Assembly: GCA_900549415.1 (NCBI GenBank)
Contig: URNX01000021.1
Span: 1-54,975 of the forward strand
Direction of reading: 5' to 3'
Length of the DNA: 54,975 nucleotides
Source: an uncultured bacterium
GTDB lineage: Bacteria; Verrucomicrobiota; Lentisphaeria; Victivallales; UBA1829
Every line of letters begins with the position of its first letter. Position 1 is the first letter of the stretch. The notes under the pieces are model-generated. The model was given only the letters and a program-made list of their open reading frames with translations. It was not told the DNA's origin and made no database searches. This document shows positions 24,870 through 32,508 of this stretch, piece by piece. Position numbers and translations under genes: made by a program.

Positions 24870-25520
24870 TTATTTTCTTACGTAGCAGAGCTTTCTTGCA
24901 AAGCGCAGGCGCGGCATGAAGAGCGCCACGAGCGTTCCCACGCAGAAAGCTCCGGCTACGGTTCCTTCGCGGACGCCGCGGAGTGCTGAGAGCAAAACCA
25001 GGGAAATGACGATCGCGGTTGTTGTGAGCGTGACGTCAAACGAAACCTTCAGTTTCCCGAAGTTCCAGTGCAGCTTTTCCGAAACGATTTTGACAATCGC
25101 GTCGCCGGGCAGACACAGCAGGTCGGTCATGACCTGAAGCGCAATTCCGGCTGCCAGCAGGGCGGAGCCGCCGATGAGCATCAGAATCTGATACGGATAG
25201 AAATCGGAAACCAGCGGGCGGAACATAAACATTCCGAGGTCGATGATCATGCCGAAAAAGAAGGTCGCCGGGATTTGGAGCAGCTGATAACGCGGGAATT
25301 CCTTCCGGAGAATCATCCACTGAATCAGAACGAAGAAAACGTTCATGAGCAGAGTCCACATCCCGATGGAGAGCGGGGAGATCATCGAAAGAACGTACGG
25401 GACGCTGGAGATCGGGGTCGTGCCGATTCCCGCACGCGTCGTCATTGCGACTCCGAAGCCGCTGAGCGTGATTCCGGTCAGGAAACAAACCCAGCGGCGT
25501 TTCAGATCAAACCGAATCAT
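24870..25520 (-). CDS. YczE/YitT-like integral membrane protein
   Basis: A 216-residue hydrophobic protein with about five to six membrane helices. The segment FGVAMTTRAGIGTTPISSVPYVLS and the repeat-like LCLPGDAIVKIVSEKLHWNFGKLKVSFD belong to the YczE/YitT family, whose transport function is poorly known. Its ATG is one base after the GH42 stop (TGA A ATG), so it is translated with the beta-galactosidase. That pairing suggests a role in handling galactoside or its products, but the family is not an established sugar transporter. Confidence 0.85.
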   Translation of the reverse strand: MIRFDLKRRWVCFLTGITLSGFGVAMTTRAGIGTTPISSVPYVLSMISPLSIGMWTLLMNVFFVLIQWMILRKEFPRYQLLQIPATFFFGMIIDLGMFMFRPLVSDFYPYQILMLIGGSALLAAGIALQVMTDLLCLPGDAIVKIVSEKLHWNFGKLKVSFDVTLTTTAIVISLVLLSALRGVREGTVAGAFCVGTLVALFMPRLRFARKLCYVRK

Positions 25521-25521
25521 T

Positions 25522-27537
25522 TCAACGAACCGGTTCCTTTTTCAGCACGGTGCTGCCCGATCCGGGGAGAACGAGATGCGAAACCTTGCCGCCGTTCCAG
25601 ATGTCCTCCATCGGGAAGGGCAGGGCAAATTCGCGTTCTTCCGGCGTGAGGTTGAGAACAAAATAATATTCTGTTCCGTCCGCGGCGATGCGGCGGCTGA
25701 CCGCGAGTTCCTGCGGAACATCCGGAAGTACCGGCGCGATGCCGCATTCGTTCATCAGCTTTCCGTAGAATTCCACAAGGAAGTCGAGCCCGGTACGGGC
25801 TCCTATGTAGACCGCTTTGCCTTCGCCAAAGCGGTTCACTGTGATTGCGGGGGCGCCGGCGTAGAATTCGGAATTGAAGGTTGCGAGAACCTCCGCGCCT
25901 TCGGCGTGCAGATACTCTGCGTAATCCTCAACATCCCAGCGTTTGCCGTCAAGGTCGAACGACTGCTTGACCTGCGGTTCGAGTCCGTCGATATCCTCGT
26001 TCCAGATTCCGAAGAGTTCGCGCAGCTCTTTGCCGCCCGGGTTGCCGCCGAAGTAGCAGGCGTTGTTTTCGTCCACATAAGCGGAAAGGTATGTCATGAC
26101 GAGAGTTCCGCCGTTGCGGACAAACTCTTTCAGACGCGCCGCAGTGTCCTTTTTGACCATGTAGAGCATGGGGACGACGAGGAGTTTGTATTTCGAGAAA
26201 TCGCAGTCGCCGTTGACAACCGCGAGGTCGGCATTGTGTTTGAAGAATGCGCGGTAGTGCTGGTCGACGGTCTTTTCGTAGCGCTTGATGGCGTCGCCGC
26301 CGTAACCGCATGTGTAGTTGAGCGCCCAGAGCGATTCCCAGTCGAAGAGCACGGCGGCTTCCTGTTTGCGGCGGGAGTCGACGATTTCCGCGATTTTTTC
26401 GAGGTGCGCGCCGTAGTCGGCAACCGTCTTGAAGACGAGCGACTGGTCGGTTCCGTCATGTCCGACGACTGCGCCGTGGATTTTTTCCGCGTTTCCGCGG
26501 CTCTTGCGCCACTGAAAATACATGGTCCCATCGGAACCGTGACCGAGCGCGAGGTGCATTTCGCGTACCATTTCGTTGGGGCGGCGCATCTTTGTGTAAG
26601 TATGGTAGTTGGGGAAGCCGGGACAGGTCTCGAAGAGGATGAACGGCTTGTCCTGCATGGTGTAGTGCATGTCGTGAAGGAAGGCGAAGCGGGCGGCTTC
26701 ACGCTCAACGTCGCCGATGTACCAGTCGGGATAGCAGTCGTCGCCGATGAAATCGCACTCTGCGGCGATTTTCCAGTAATCGAGGGGACCGAATGTACCC
26801 ATCATGTTGGTGGAGGCGGGCTTGTCGGAGAAGACCCGGATTGCGGCTTTTTCCATGCGCATGAAATCGACGATGTTCTCGGTGGTGAACCGCATCCAGT
26901 CGAGACGGGCGATATCGACGGCATCATCGGTCGGGTTGACCTGGTTCCAGTCGGTGAAATGGTGACTCCAGAATGCAGACCAGTAGGCGCGGTTGAGGTT
27001 TTCGAGAGTGCCGTAGCGCTGTTTCAGAAATTCATGGAATTTGGCGATGCAGCGCTCGCAGTAGCAGACCGCGCAGTATTCATTGCTGATGTGCCATCCG
27101 CCGAGCGCGGGGTGATTCGCATAGCGTTCGGCAAGTTTGGTGTCGATGCGGCGGACCGCTTCACGGAAAACGGGGGAGTTGTGACAGGCGCTCTGACGGG
27201 TCATCCAGGGACGGCGCACGCGGTTCGCATCGGCAAGAGCGGTTTCGGGATAGCGCAGACCCATCCATCCGGGACGGGCGGCGGAGGGGGTGGCGAGAAA
27301 GACTTTTTTCCCGCGTTCCGCGCAGCGGTTCATGACGGAATCAAGCCAGGAGAAATCGTATTTGCCCTCTTCGACTTCAATCTGTCCCCAGGAGAAGATT
27401 CCGAGAGAGAAGGTGTTGCAGTGAGCCTTGTCCATAAGTTCAAAATCCTGATCGATGATTTCAGGATGTTCGAGCCACTGGTCGGGGTTCCAGTCGCCTC
27501 CGTGGAGAATGCGCGGAAAATTCTTTATGATCGTCAT
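25522..27537 (-). CDS. Beta-galactosidase, GH42
   Basis: A 671-residue GH42 enzyme that removes beta-linked galactose. The barrel begins RILHGGDWNPDQWL. The acid/base residue is E153 in WHISNEY and the nucleophile is E302 in FILFETCPGFP. C118, C158, C160 and C163 match the zinc cluster of many GH42 proteins. Then come the trimerisation region and a small C-terminal beta domain. There is no signal peptide, so the substrate is probably imported as a short oligosaccharide. The start has AAAAGGA upstream and a promoter at 27566-27593. It is followed one base later by the YczE-like gene. Confidence 0.95.
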   Translation of the reverse strand: MTIIKNFPRILHGGDWNPDQWLEHPEIIDQDFELMDKAHCNTFSLGIFSWGQIEVEEGKYDFSWLDSVMNRCAERGKKVFLATPSAARPGWMGLRYPETALADANRVRRPWMTRQSACHNSPVFREAVRRIDTKLAERYANHPALGGWHISNEYCAVCYCERCIAKFHEFLKQRYGTLENLNRAYWSAFWSHHFTDWNQVNPTDDAVDIARLDWMRFTTENIVDFMRMEKAAIRVFSDKPASTNMMGTFGPLDYWKIAAECDFIGDDCYPDWYIGDVEREAARFAFLHDMHYTMQDKPFILFETCPGFPNYHTYTKMRRPNEMVREMHLALGHGSDGTMYFQWRKSRGNAEKIHGAVVGHDGTDQSLVFKTVADYGAHLEKIAEIVDSRRKQEAAVLFDWESLWALNYTCGYGGDAIKRYEKTVDQHYRAFFKHNADLAVVNGDCDFSKYKLLVVPMLYMVKKDTAARLKEFVRNGGTLVMTYLSAYVDENNACYFGGNPGGKELRELFGIWNEDIDGLEPQVKQSFDLDGKRWDVEDYAEYLHAEGAEVLATFNSEFYAGAPAITVNRFGEGKAVYIGARTGLDFLVEFYGKLMNECGIAPVLPDVPQELAVSRRIAADGTEYYFVLNLTPEEREFALPFPMEDIWNGGKVSHLVLPGSGSTVLKKEPVR

Positions 27538-27565
27538 GTCCAGTTCCTTTTCGTTTTGAAATGGA

Positions 27566-27593
27566 AATATACCATGAAAAATCTTTTTTTCAA
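27566..27593 (-). promoter_or_regulatory. Promoter of the GH42 gene
   Basis: On the minus strand TTGAAA (27588-27593), a 16-bp spacer and TATATT (27566-27571) lie 28 bp upstream of the GH42 start. The other part of the 165-bp gap, 27594-27702, shows no gene or clear terminator. Confidence 0.55.
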
Positions 27594-27702
27594 TATCCCG
27601 GTGAGCTTTTCCGTTCTATCTGTGCGTTGCATGCGGAAACGGCGATGCAGATGATTCTTTCGGGCGCGCGGAGCTGGCTTGCGCAATGATTCTGTCCGGA
27701 AA

Positions 27703-28605
27703 TTACGGCGCGAGGAAGGAAATGTCGTCGATCAGAAACTGAACTTCAGGTCCGTTCCATGTTCCGAAGGTGATGGAACCCATGCGCTCGGCAAGATCGG
27801 GATAGGTTCCGGCGTCGGAAGGAATCGGAATGGAGACTTCGTATTTTTTCCAGCCGGAGTCGATTTTGACCTGCGCTCCGGAATGAAAATGCTGCGGCTT
27901 GTGGTTGCCGGCGGGATCCCAGAGGCTGAACTCCGCCGTCAGCCCCGCGGGGACGCTCGCCTTTGCCCAGAAGGAAAGACGGTAGGTCTTGCCCGGGATG
28001 ACTGGAATTTTGCCGGAGATGATTCCGCTGTTTCCACTGGAGGTGAACTGCAGACTCCGGACTCCGGTCAGGAAATCTCCGCTTTCCGCAAGAACGGGCG
28101 CGGCGGTTCCCTTGCGGTGAGCGCGCCAGAAGAGCGGCGCTGTGTTTTGTTCAAAATCGGCATCCGGCATGACATTTCCGGAAGCCGGATCGGAAAGCTC
28201 TTCAGTTCTGATGCTGCGGACCGCAATTTTTCCTGCGCCGCCGTTCGGGTCGAATGTGCACTGAAGCTTCGCGGTTTTTGCATTGCGGCTGTAGAGCCAG
28301 AAGGTCTGACGGCTCCAGTCGGATGTCGGGATGATGGAGTTGAATACAGTAACTCCGTCTCCGCGCCGGAAAATCAGATTGCAGGCAGGAGTTCCGCCTT
28401 CCGAACGGGCTTCGAGTGTGACTCGGTAAAAGGTTTCCGGTTTGAGTTCGAGTGTGCGTTCGAGCATAGGCCAGCCTTTGCCGGGATAATCGATGGAATA
28501 TGTTCCCTTTTCCGTTTCGATCCACGGTTTCGCCGCGCGGAACTCGCTTGCGGAAAGCGCGGGGAGCAGAGCGGCGGCGAGAAGCAGGATGTTCAGTTTG
28601 TTCAT
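27703..28605 (-). CDS. Exported protein with two carbohydrate-binding-like domains
   Basis: A 300-residue protein. MNKLNILLLAAALLPALSA is a signal peptide. Two beta-sandwich units follow: about 20-150 (ERTLELKPETFYRVTLEARSEG) and 155-300 (GKTYRLSFWAKASVP, FLIDDISFLAP), the second closely matching the CBM4/9 family. There is no catalytic residue pattern, so it probably binds a glycan at the surface. The ATG at 28605 has AAAGGAG upstream and overlaps the stop of the GH39-like gene by 4 nt (ATGA); the frame open to 28755 is rejected. Confidence 0.8.
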   Translation of the reverse strand: MNKLNILLLAAALLPALSASEFRAAKPWIETEKGTYSIDYPGKGWPMLERTLELKPETFYRVTLEARSEGGTPACNLIFRRGDGVTVFNSIIPTSDWSRQTFWLYSRNAKTAKLQCTFDPNGGAGKIAVRSIRTEELSDPASGNVMPDADFEQNTAPLFWRAHRKGTAAPVLAESGDFLTGVRSLQFTSSGNSGIISGKIPVIPGKTYRLSFWAKASVPAGLTAEFSLWDPAGNHKPQHFHSGAQVKIDSGWKKYEVSIPIPSDAGTYPDLAERMGSITFGTWNGPEVQFLIDDISFLAP

Positions 28606-31600
28606 TTGTTGTCTCCTTTCAGATTGATAATGTTGAATTGTGTACGGTCGTTGTGGGTGTCGGGTCCGCTTGCCCAGCGGAGTTCCCGGTGTGTTTTCGC
28701 CCCCGGTCTGGCGTCGTTGAGTTTCAGAACAAAGCCGATGACATCGGATTTGCACGGCATCCGGAGGGTGACGGAGTAGCCGGACTCTGTGTTGCGGTAA
28801 TCGGTGCGGATGTTTTGTTTCGAGGCGCTCCAGACGAGTGTCCGCTCTTTTGCGAGGCGGGGGAGCAGGAACACGCGGATCGTGTCATCGGAATAGGCGC
28901 GGGGGTGTCCCGGGCGCAGCAGGAACGGCGAGAAATCGAAGAAGAGTTCGGCGCAGTCCTGTTCCCACGGATAGCGTCCGGCTGCGTCGCTTCCGGAATC
29001 GGTGGAGTCGTCGACGGAAAGTTCAAAGACAAGTTCATCGTTTTCTTTCCGGATGCTCCAGCTTCCGCTGAAATCTCCGGTCTTTCCGATGGTCTGTGTT
29101 TTTCCCGCTTCGGCGGAATCGTTGCGGACGAGCGTGACGGGGATGGAGGTGACGGGTGCAGAGCTTCGTTCTCCATTGACATAGAGCAGCAGACGCGGCT
29201 TTTCATTTACGTTCGCCTTCCGAACCGGAATTGCGATTGGAATGGAGCTGTTTGCGGGAATGAAGAACTCTGTTATCCGCTTTGCCGCCAGCCCGTCGCC
29301 GCGGAATCCGATGACGCCTGAAACCGGATCGGCCGACTGGTTGAACAATGTGCCGTAAACGGCGCCGCCGGCGAGACGGACCAGGTCAACTGGGACGACG
29401 GGGCGTCCGATTTTCACCGGAAGTCTTGCGAGTTTCGCAAAGAATTCCGTATCGGAAAGCGCGCCGGGGCGCAGGTAGTACGGCGCGACTTCGCAGGGAA
29501 GTTCGCCGCTCTTCAGGGGATTGCCGAACAGATCGAACACTTCGAATCCGGAAAGATCAATGCTGATGCCGTCGCGTTTGCCGTAGTTCCAGACCGCGGC
29601 GACCGGTTTGCCGTTTTTGCGGAATCCGTATGCGATCACGCTGTTTGCAAAACGGTGTTTGGAGACGGGGCGCGCGGCTTCAAAGAATCGGGCGAGCGCG
29701 TTGAAAGCGACGTAGCATCCGTTCGGAACCAGCTCCATGTTTGTTCCGAAATCATGGTTCGGAATCAGACGGCGTTTCCAGACGCGGTCCAGATTCAGAA
29801 AATTGGATTGCGCGACGCCTTCGCCAAGGTCGGTCAGGAAGCGTGCCGCGATGTGATGCGGTTTTGCGAATCCCTGATACGCTCCGTCGCGTACCGGCGT
29901 GTCGAACGTGTAGTAAAGTTCCGTGTTCCAGATCGGTTTGTTTCTGTCGCCTGCTTCGGCGAAGAGCTGGCGGAACTCCGCAATCATTGCATCCGCCGGA
30001 GCAATGGAGCTGAGCTCGCGGCTCGTGTACGGGTGAAACGAGGCAATGTCCATGTATTTCGCTCCACCCGCCTGAAGCATTTCCTTCACAAACTGTCCGG
30101 TCTTCACGCCGAAATCTTCCGTGACGGAGAGTCCGATGACGCGTGCGTCCGGATCGGCGGCTTTGATTTCCTCATAAGTCGCTTTCATGAACGGGAAATA
30201 GCTTTTTGCGTTCATGACGCCGTTCGGTTCATTGAAAAGCTCGTAGTAGTGAATTCTTCCTTTTGCGTGCGCCGCAACGTTGCGGACGTACGCGCGCCAG
30301 AGCTCGAGCGGCGGAAGAAAAACGCGTCCTTTGACCGAAGCCCAGTTGTACGGAGCATATTCGGCTTCCTTGCAGAGCGGGTCGAGCCAGTCCGGCCATT
30401 TTTTGCCCCACCAGTGAACCTGATCCGGTTTGGGACGCAGAAAGTTGATGCGTCCGAGACATGCAAACGGTTCAATGTCATAGCGCCGCATGAGATCGAC
30501 GCCGCGGTCGAGATGCGAGAAATCCAGTTTTCCGCGTTCTTTTTCGAGCAGATACCATGCGGTGCTTTCATAGCCGCCGTCATGTTCGCGGAGCATCCGG
30601 CATCCCATTTTCGCAAGAAGCTCCAACCGCCGTTCAACGGGAGCGTTGAAGGTGAGGTAACCGTCGGTTTTGTATTTCGGGAATCCGCTGTAGTCGAGTC
30701 CTCCGTTCAGACTGACGCAGAAATCCTTGTCGAAGTTGAGGCTGGTTGCTGTGTATTTCCCGACCACGGCGACGCTTCCGGGGAGAACCGCGTTTTCCGG
30801 AACGCCGGGGAGGGCGGCGTTGAGCGTGTAACATCCGTATTTCAGCGGAATCGCCGTGCGGAATTCTCGGATTTCTCCCGGCGTGAGCTTGACGGGGATT
30901 TTTGTCTGGAAAACATTTTTTCCCGTCGTGTCATCCATTGCGGAAACGGTCATGGTGGCTTCAATCGTTTTTGCCGTGAAGTTTGCGGCTTTCGCGGTGA
31001 CCGCAACGGGGGCGGCGGATTCGGAGACAACCAGATAATCCGGAGCGGATACTGCAATTTGAACGCTGTTGTCCGGAGCGGATTTTGTTTCGAAGAGCTC
31101 AAAGGAATCGAACGAGAAATCCGCAACGGGGTTCTCCTTTTGATCCTGTCCGGTCAGGAACAGATGCGCGAACCCGTCGGTGCGGCGGGCAGAGTTGAAT
31201 TTGAATTCGAAGTTTTGCCACTCGGTTCCAAGCGTAAAATTTTTTGCATACCCGTTCCAGTCGAGCTTTCCGTTCCGGAGGGAAACGCGGGAGATGTTGA
31301 TCCGGAGTGGCTGACCTGCAACGCTGCATTTTGCTTTGAAGCGGAGCGTGTAATCCGTATCCGGTTTCAGCGGAAACTCTTTGAGATAGAGTTCGAAGCG
31401 TTCGGCGAAGGGAGAGCGGACGAGCAGGAATTTCGCGCCCTTTTCCCCCGTCGTTTCGAGCGGAGTGTAGACGAGCTTCGGATTCGTATCCGGACGCAGA
31501 ATGGTGCGGCAGGCGTAACCGTCGGTTCCGAGTTCCAGTTCCCCGTTGAAAATGAGATTTTGCGCGGGAAGCGAGAACGCGGCGAGAGAGAGAAGTGTGA

Positions 31601-31613
31601 GGAGTTTTTTCAT
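28602..31613 (-). CDS. Large exported GH39-like glycoside hydrolase with carbohydrate-binding domains
   Basis: A 1003-residue protein with a signal peptide (MKKLLTLLSLAAFSLPAQ). Domains in order: CBM4/9-like sandwich (about 20-175), an immunoglobulin-like or beta region (180-290), a TIM barrel (295-690) with acid/base candidate E462 in YYELFNEPNG and nucleophile candidate E565 in PIWNTELYYTF, a beta domain (about 690-850), and a C-terminal CBM9-like unit (WEQDCAELFFDFSPF). The barrel is nearest GH39/GH5-type clan A enzymes; family placement is tentative. The ATG at 31613 lies 1 nt after the pseudopilin stop, and its stop overlaps the next gene by 4 nt. The frame open to 31652 is rejected. Confidence 0.83.
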   Translation of the reverse strand: MKKLLTLLSLAAFSLPAQNLIFNGELELGTDGYACRTILRPDTNPKLVYTPLETTGEKGAKFLLVRSPFAERFELYLKEFPLKPDTDYTLRFKAKCSVAGQPLRINISRVSLRNGKLDWNGYAKNFTLGTEWQNFEFKFNSARRTDGFAHLFLTGQDQKENPVADFSFDSFELFETKSAPDNSVQIAVSAPDYLVVSESAAPVAVTAKAANFTAKTIEATMTVSAMDDTTGKNVFQTKIPVKLTPGEIREFRTAIPLKYGCYTLNAALPGVPENAVLPGSVAVVGKYTATSLNFDKDFCVSLNGGLDYSGFPKYKTDGYLTFNAPVERRLELLAKMGCRMLREHDGGYESTAWYLLEKERGKLDFSHLDRGVDLMRRYDIEPFACLGRINFLRPKPDQVHWWGKKWPDWLDPLCKEAEYAPYNWASVKGRVFLPPLELWRAYVRNVAAHAKGRIHYYELFNEPNGVMNAKSYFPFMKATYEEIKAADPDARVIGLSVTEDFGVKTGQFVKEMLQAGGAKYMDIASFHPYTSRELSSIAPADAMIAEFRQLFAEAGDRNKPIWNTELYYTFDTPVRDGAYQGFAKPHHIAARFLTDLGEGVAQSNFLNLDRVWKRRLIPNHDFGTNMELVPNGCYVAFNALARFFEAARPVSKHRFANSVIAYGFRKNGKPVAAVWNYGKRDGISIDLSGFEVFDLFGNPLKSGELPCEVAPYYLRPGALSDTEFFAKLARLPVKIGRPVVPVDLVRLAGGAVYGTLFNQSADPVSGVIGFRGDGLAAKRITEFFIPANSSIPIAIPVRKANVNEKPRLLLYVNGERSSAPVTSIPVTLVRNDSAEAGKTQTIGKTGDFSGSWSIRKENDELVFELSVDDSTDSGSDAAGRYPWEQDCAELFFDFSPFLLRPGHPRAYSDDTIRVFLLPRLAKERTLVWSASKQNIRTDYRNTESGYSVTLRMPCKSDVIGFVLKLNDARPGAKTHRELRWASGPDTHNDRTQFNIINLKGDNK

Positions 31614-31614
31614 G

Positions 31615-32448
31615 TCAGAATCCGATCCAGTTGTAGTAGGCTTCCGCGCCATACTGTTTGATTTTGATTGTCGTTTTATAGGAACGGGAACTTACATGCC
31701 CGTCGCCGAACAGAAAGTTGGAACGTCCGTCATGCGGAGCGCTGTACTTTACAAGATCCAGGCGCTTTGAGTCGTTTACATAGTAATCCTGCGAAATCCG
31801 CGGGGATGTCTTGGCTCCGCTCTGATCCAGCGTGCCGCGGATGGAGGCGTACGGGTTTTCAACCGGTTTCCCCGTGGTCATGATCGCGACATTGCTGCTG
31901 AGTTCAAATGGACGGAACGGGAGCCAATACGGGCTTTCATCCAGTTTCTTTGCGAAGTAGGCGCTGCCTTTGACTTGCGCCGTGTAATTCCCTGCCGCAT
32001 ACCAGATGCTCTGCTCGATGGTGAAGAGATAGCTGTTGCCGTAGCTCACTCCCGGTGCGCTCGGCGCGACGACATCGTAGCCGGGGCAGAACCAGACGCT
32101 GCTTTGCGTATACATCGGTTTCGCGCGGTTCGAGTTCGTCTGAAGCGGACGGTTCAGATAGGAACCGATCCGGTCTTCCAGATAGAGCCCTTCGCTTCCG
32201 TTGTCGACGACCGACGGGTAATAATCCTGCGAATCTCCGGCGTACAGAATCAGCGCGGAACCGATCTGCTTGACATTGGAGGCGCAGGAGATCTCTCTTG
32301 CCTTGTCTCTCGCTCTGGTGAGCGCAGGCAGAAGAAGACCCGCAAGGATAGCGATGACGGCAATTACCACGAGGAGCTCTACAAGCGTAAATCTGTTGGA
32401 TTCACGTTTGAAATATAAAATTTTCCTTCTGTTCTGCTGATGTTTCAT
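31615..32448 (-). CDS. Type IV pseudopilin-like protein (prepilin N-terminal motif)
   Basis: A 277-residue protein with a prepilin-type N-terminus: a basic leader, then FTLVELLVVIAVIAILAGLLLP with Glu at +5, and a C-terminus containing SNFLFGDGHVSSRS, the ending of DUF1559-like/lentisphaerid pseudopilins. Unusually, Arg precedes the cleavage phenylalanine instead of Gly. It would be inserted in the inner membrane and perhaps built into a secretion pseudopilus. It lies in a glycoside hydrolase cluster, 60 nt after the GH5-like gene and 1 nt before the GH39-like gene. The ATG at 32448 is my choice; ATG 32490 would add 14 residues. Confidence 0.88.
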   Translation of the reverse strand: MKHQQNRRKILYFKRESNRFTLVELLVVIAVIAILAGLLLPALTRARDKAREISCASNVKQIGSALILYAGDSQDYYPSVVDNGSEGLYLEDRIGSYLNRPLQTNSNRAKPMYTQSSVWFCPGYDVVAPSAPGVSYGNSYLFTIEQSIWYAAGNYTAQVKGSAYFAKKLDESPYWLPFRPFELSSNVAIMTTGKPVENPYASIRGTLDQSGAKTSPRISQDYYVNDSKRLDLVKYSAPHDGRSNFLFGDGHVSSRSYKTTIKIKQYGAEAYYNWIGF

Positions 32449-32508
32449 AGAGTTGTCTGCCCTTCGTTTTGTGTCCTGCCGGAAGTTCATCCGGCAGGAC
32501 TGCGAGGT

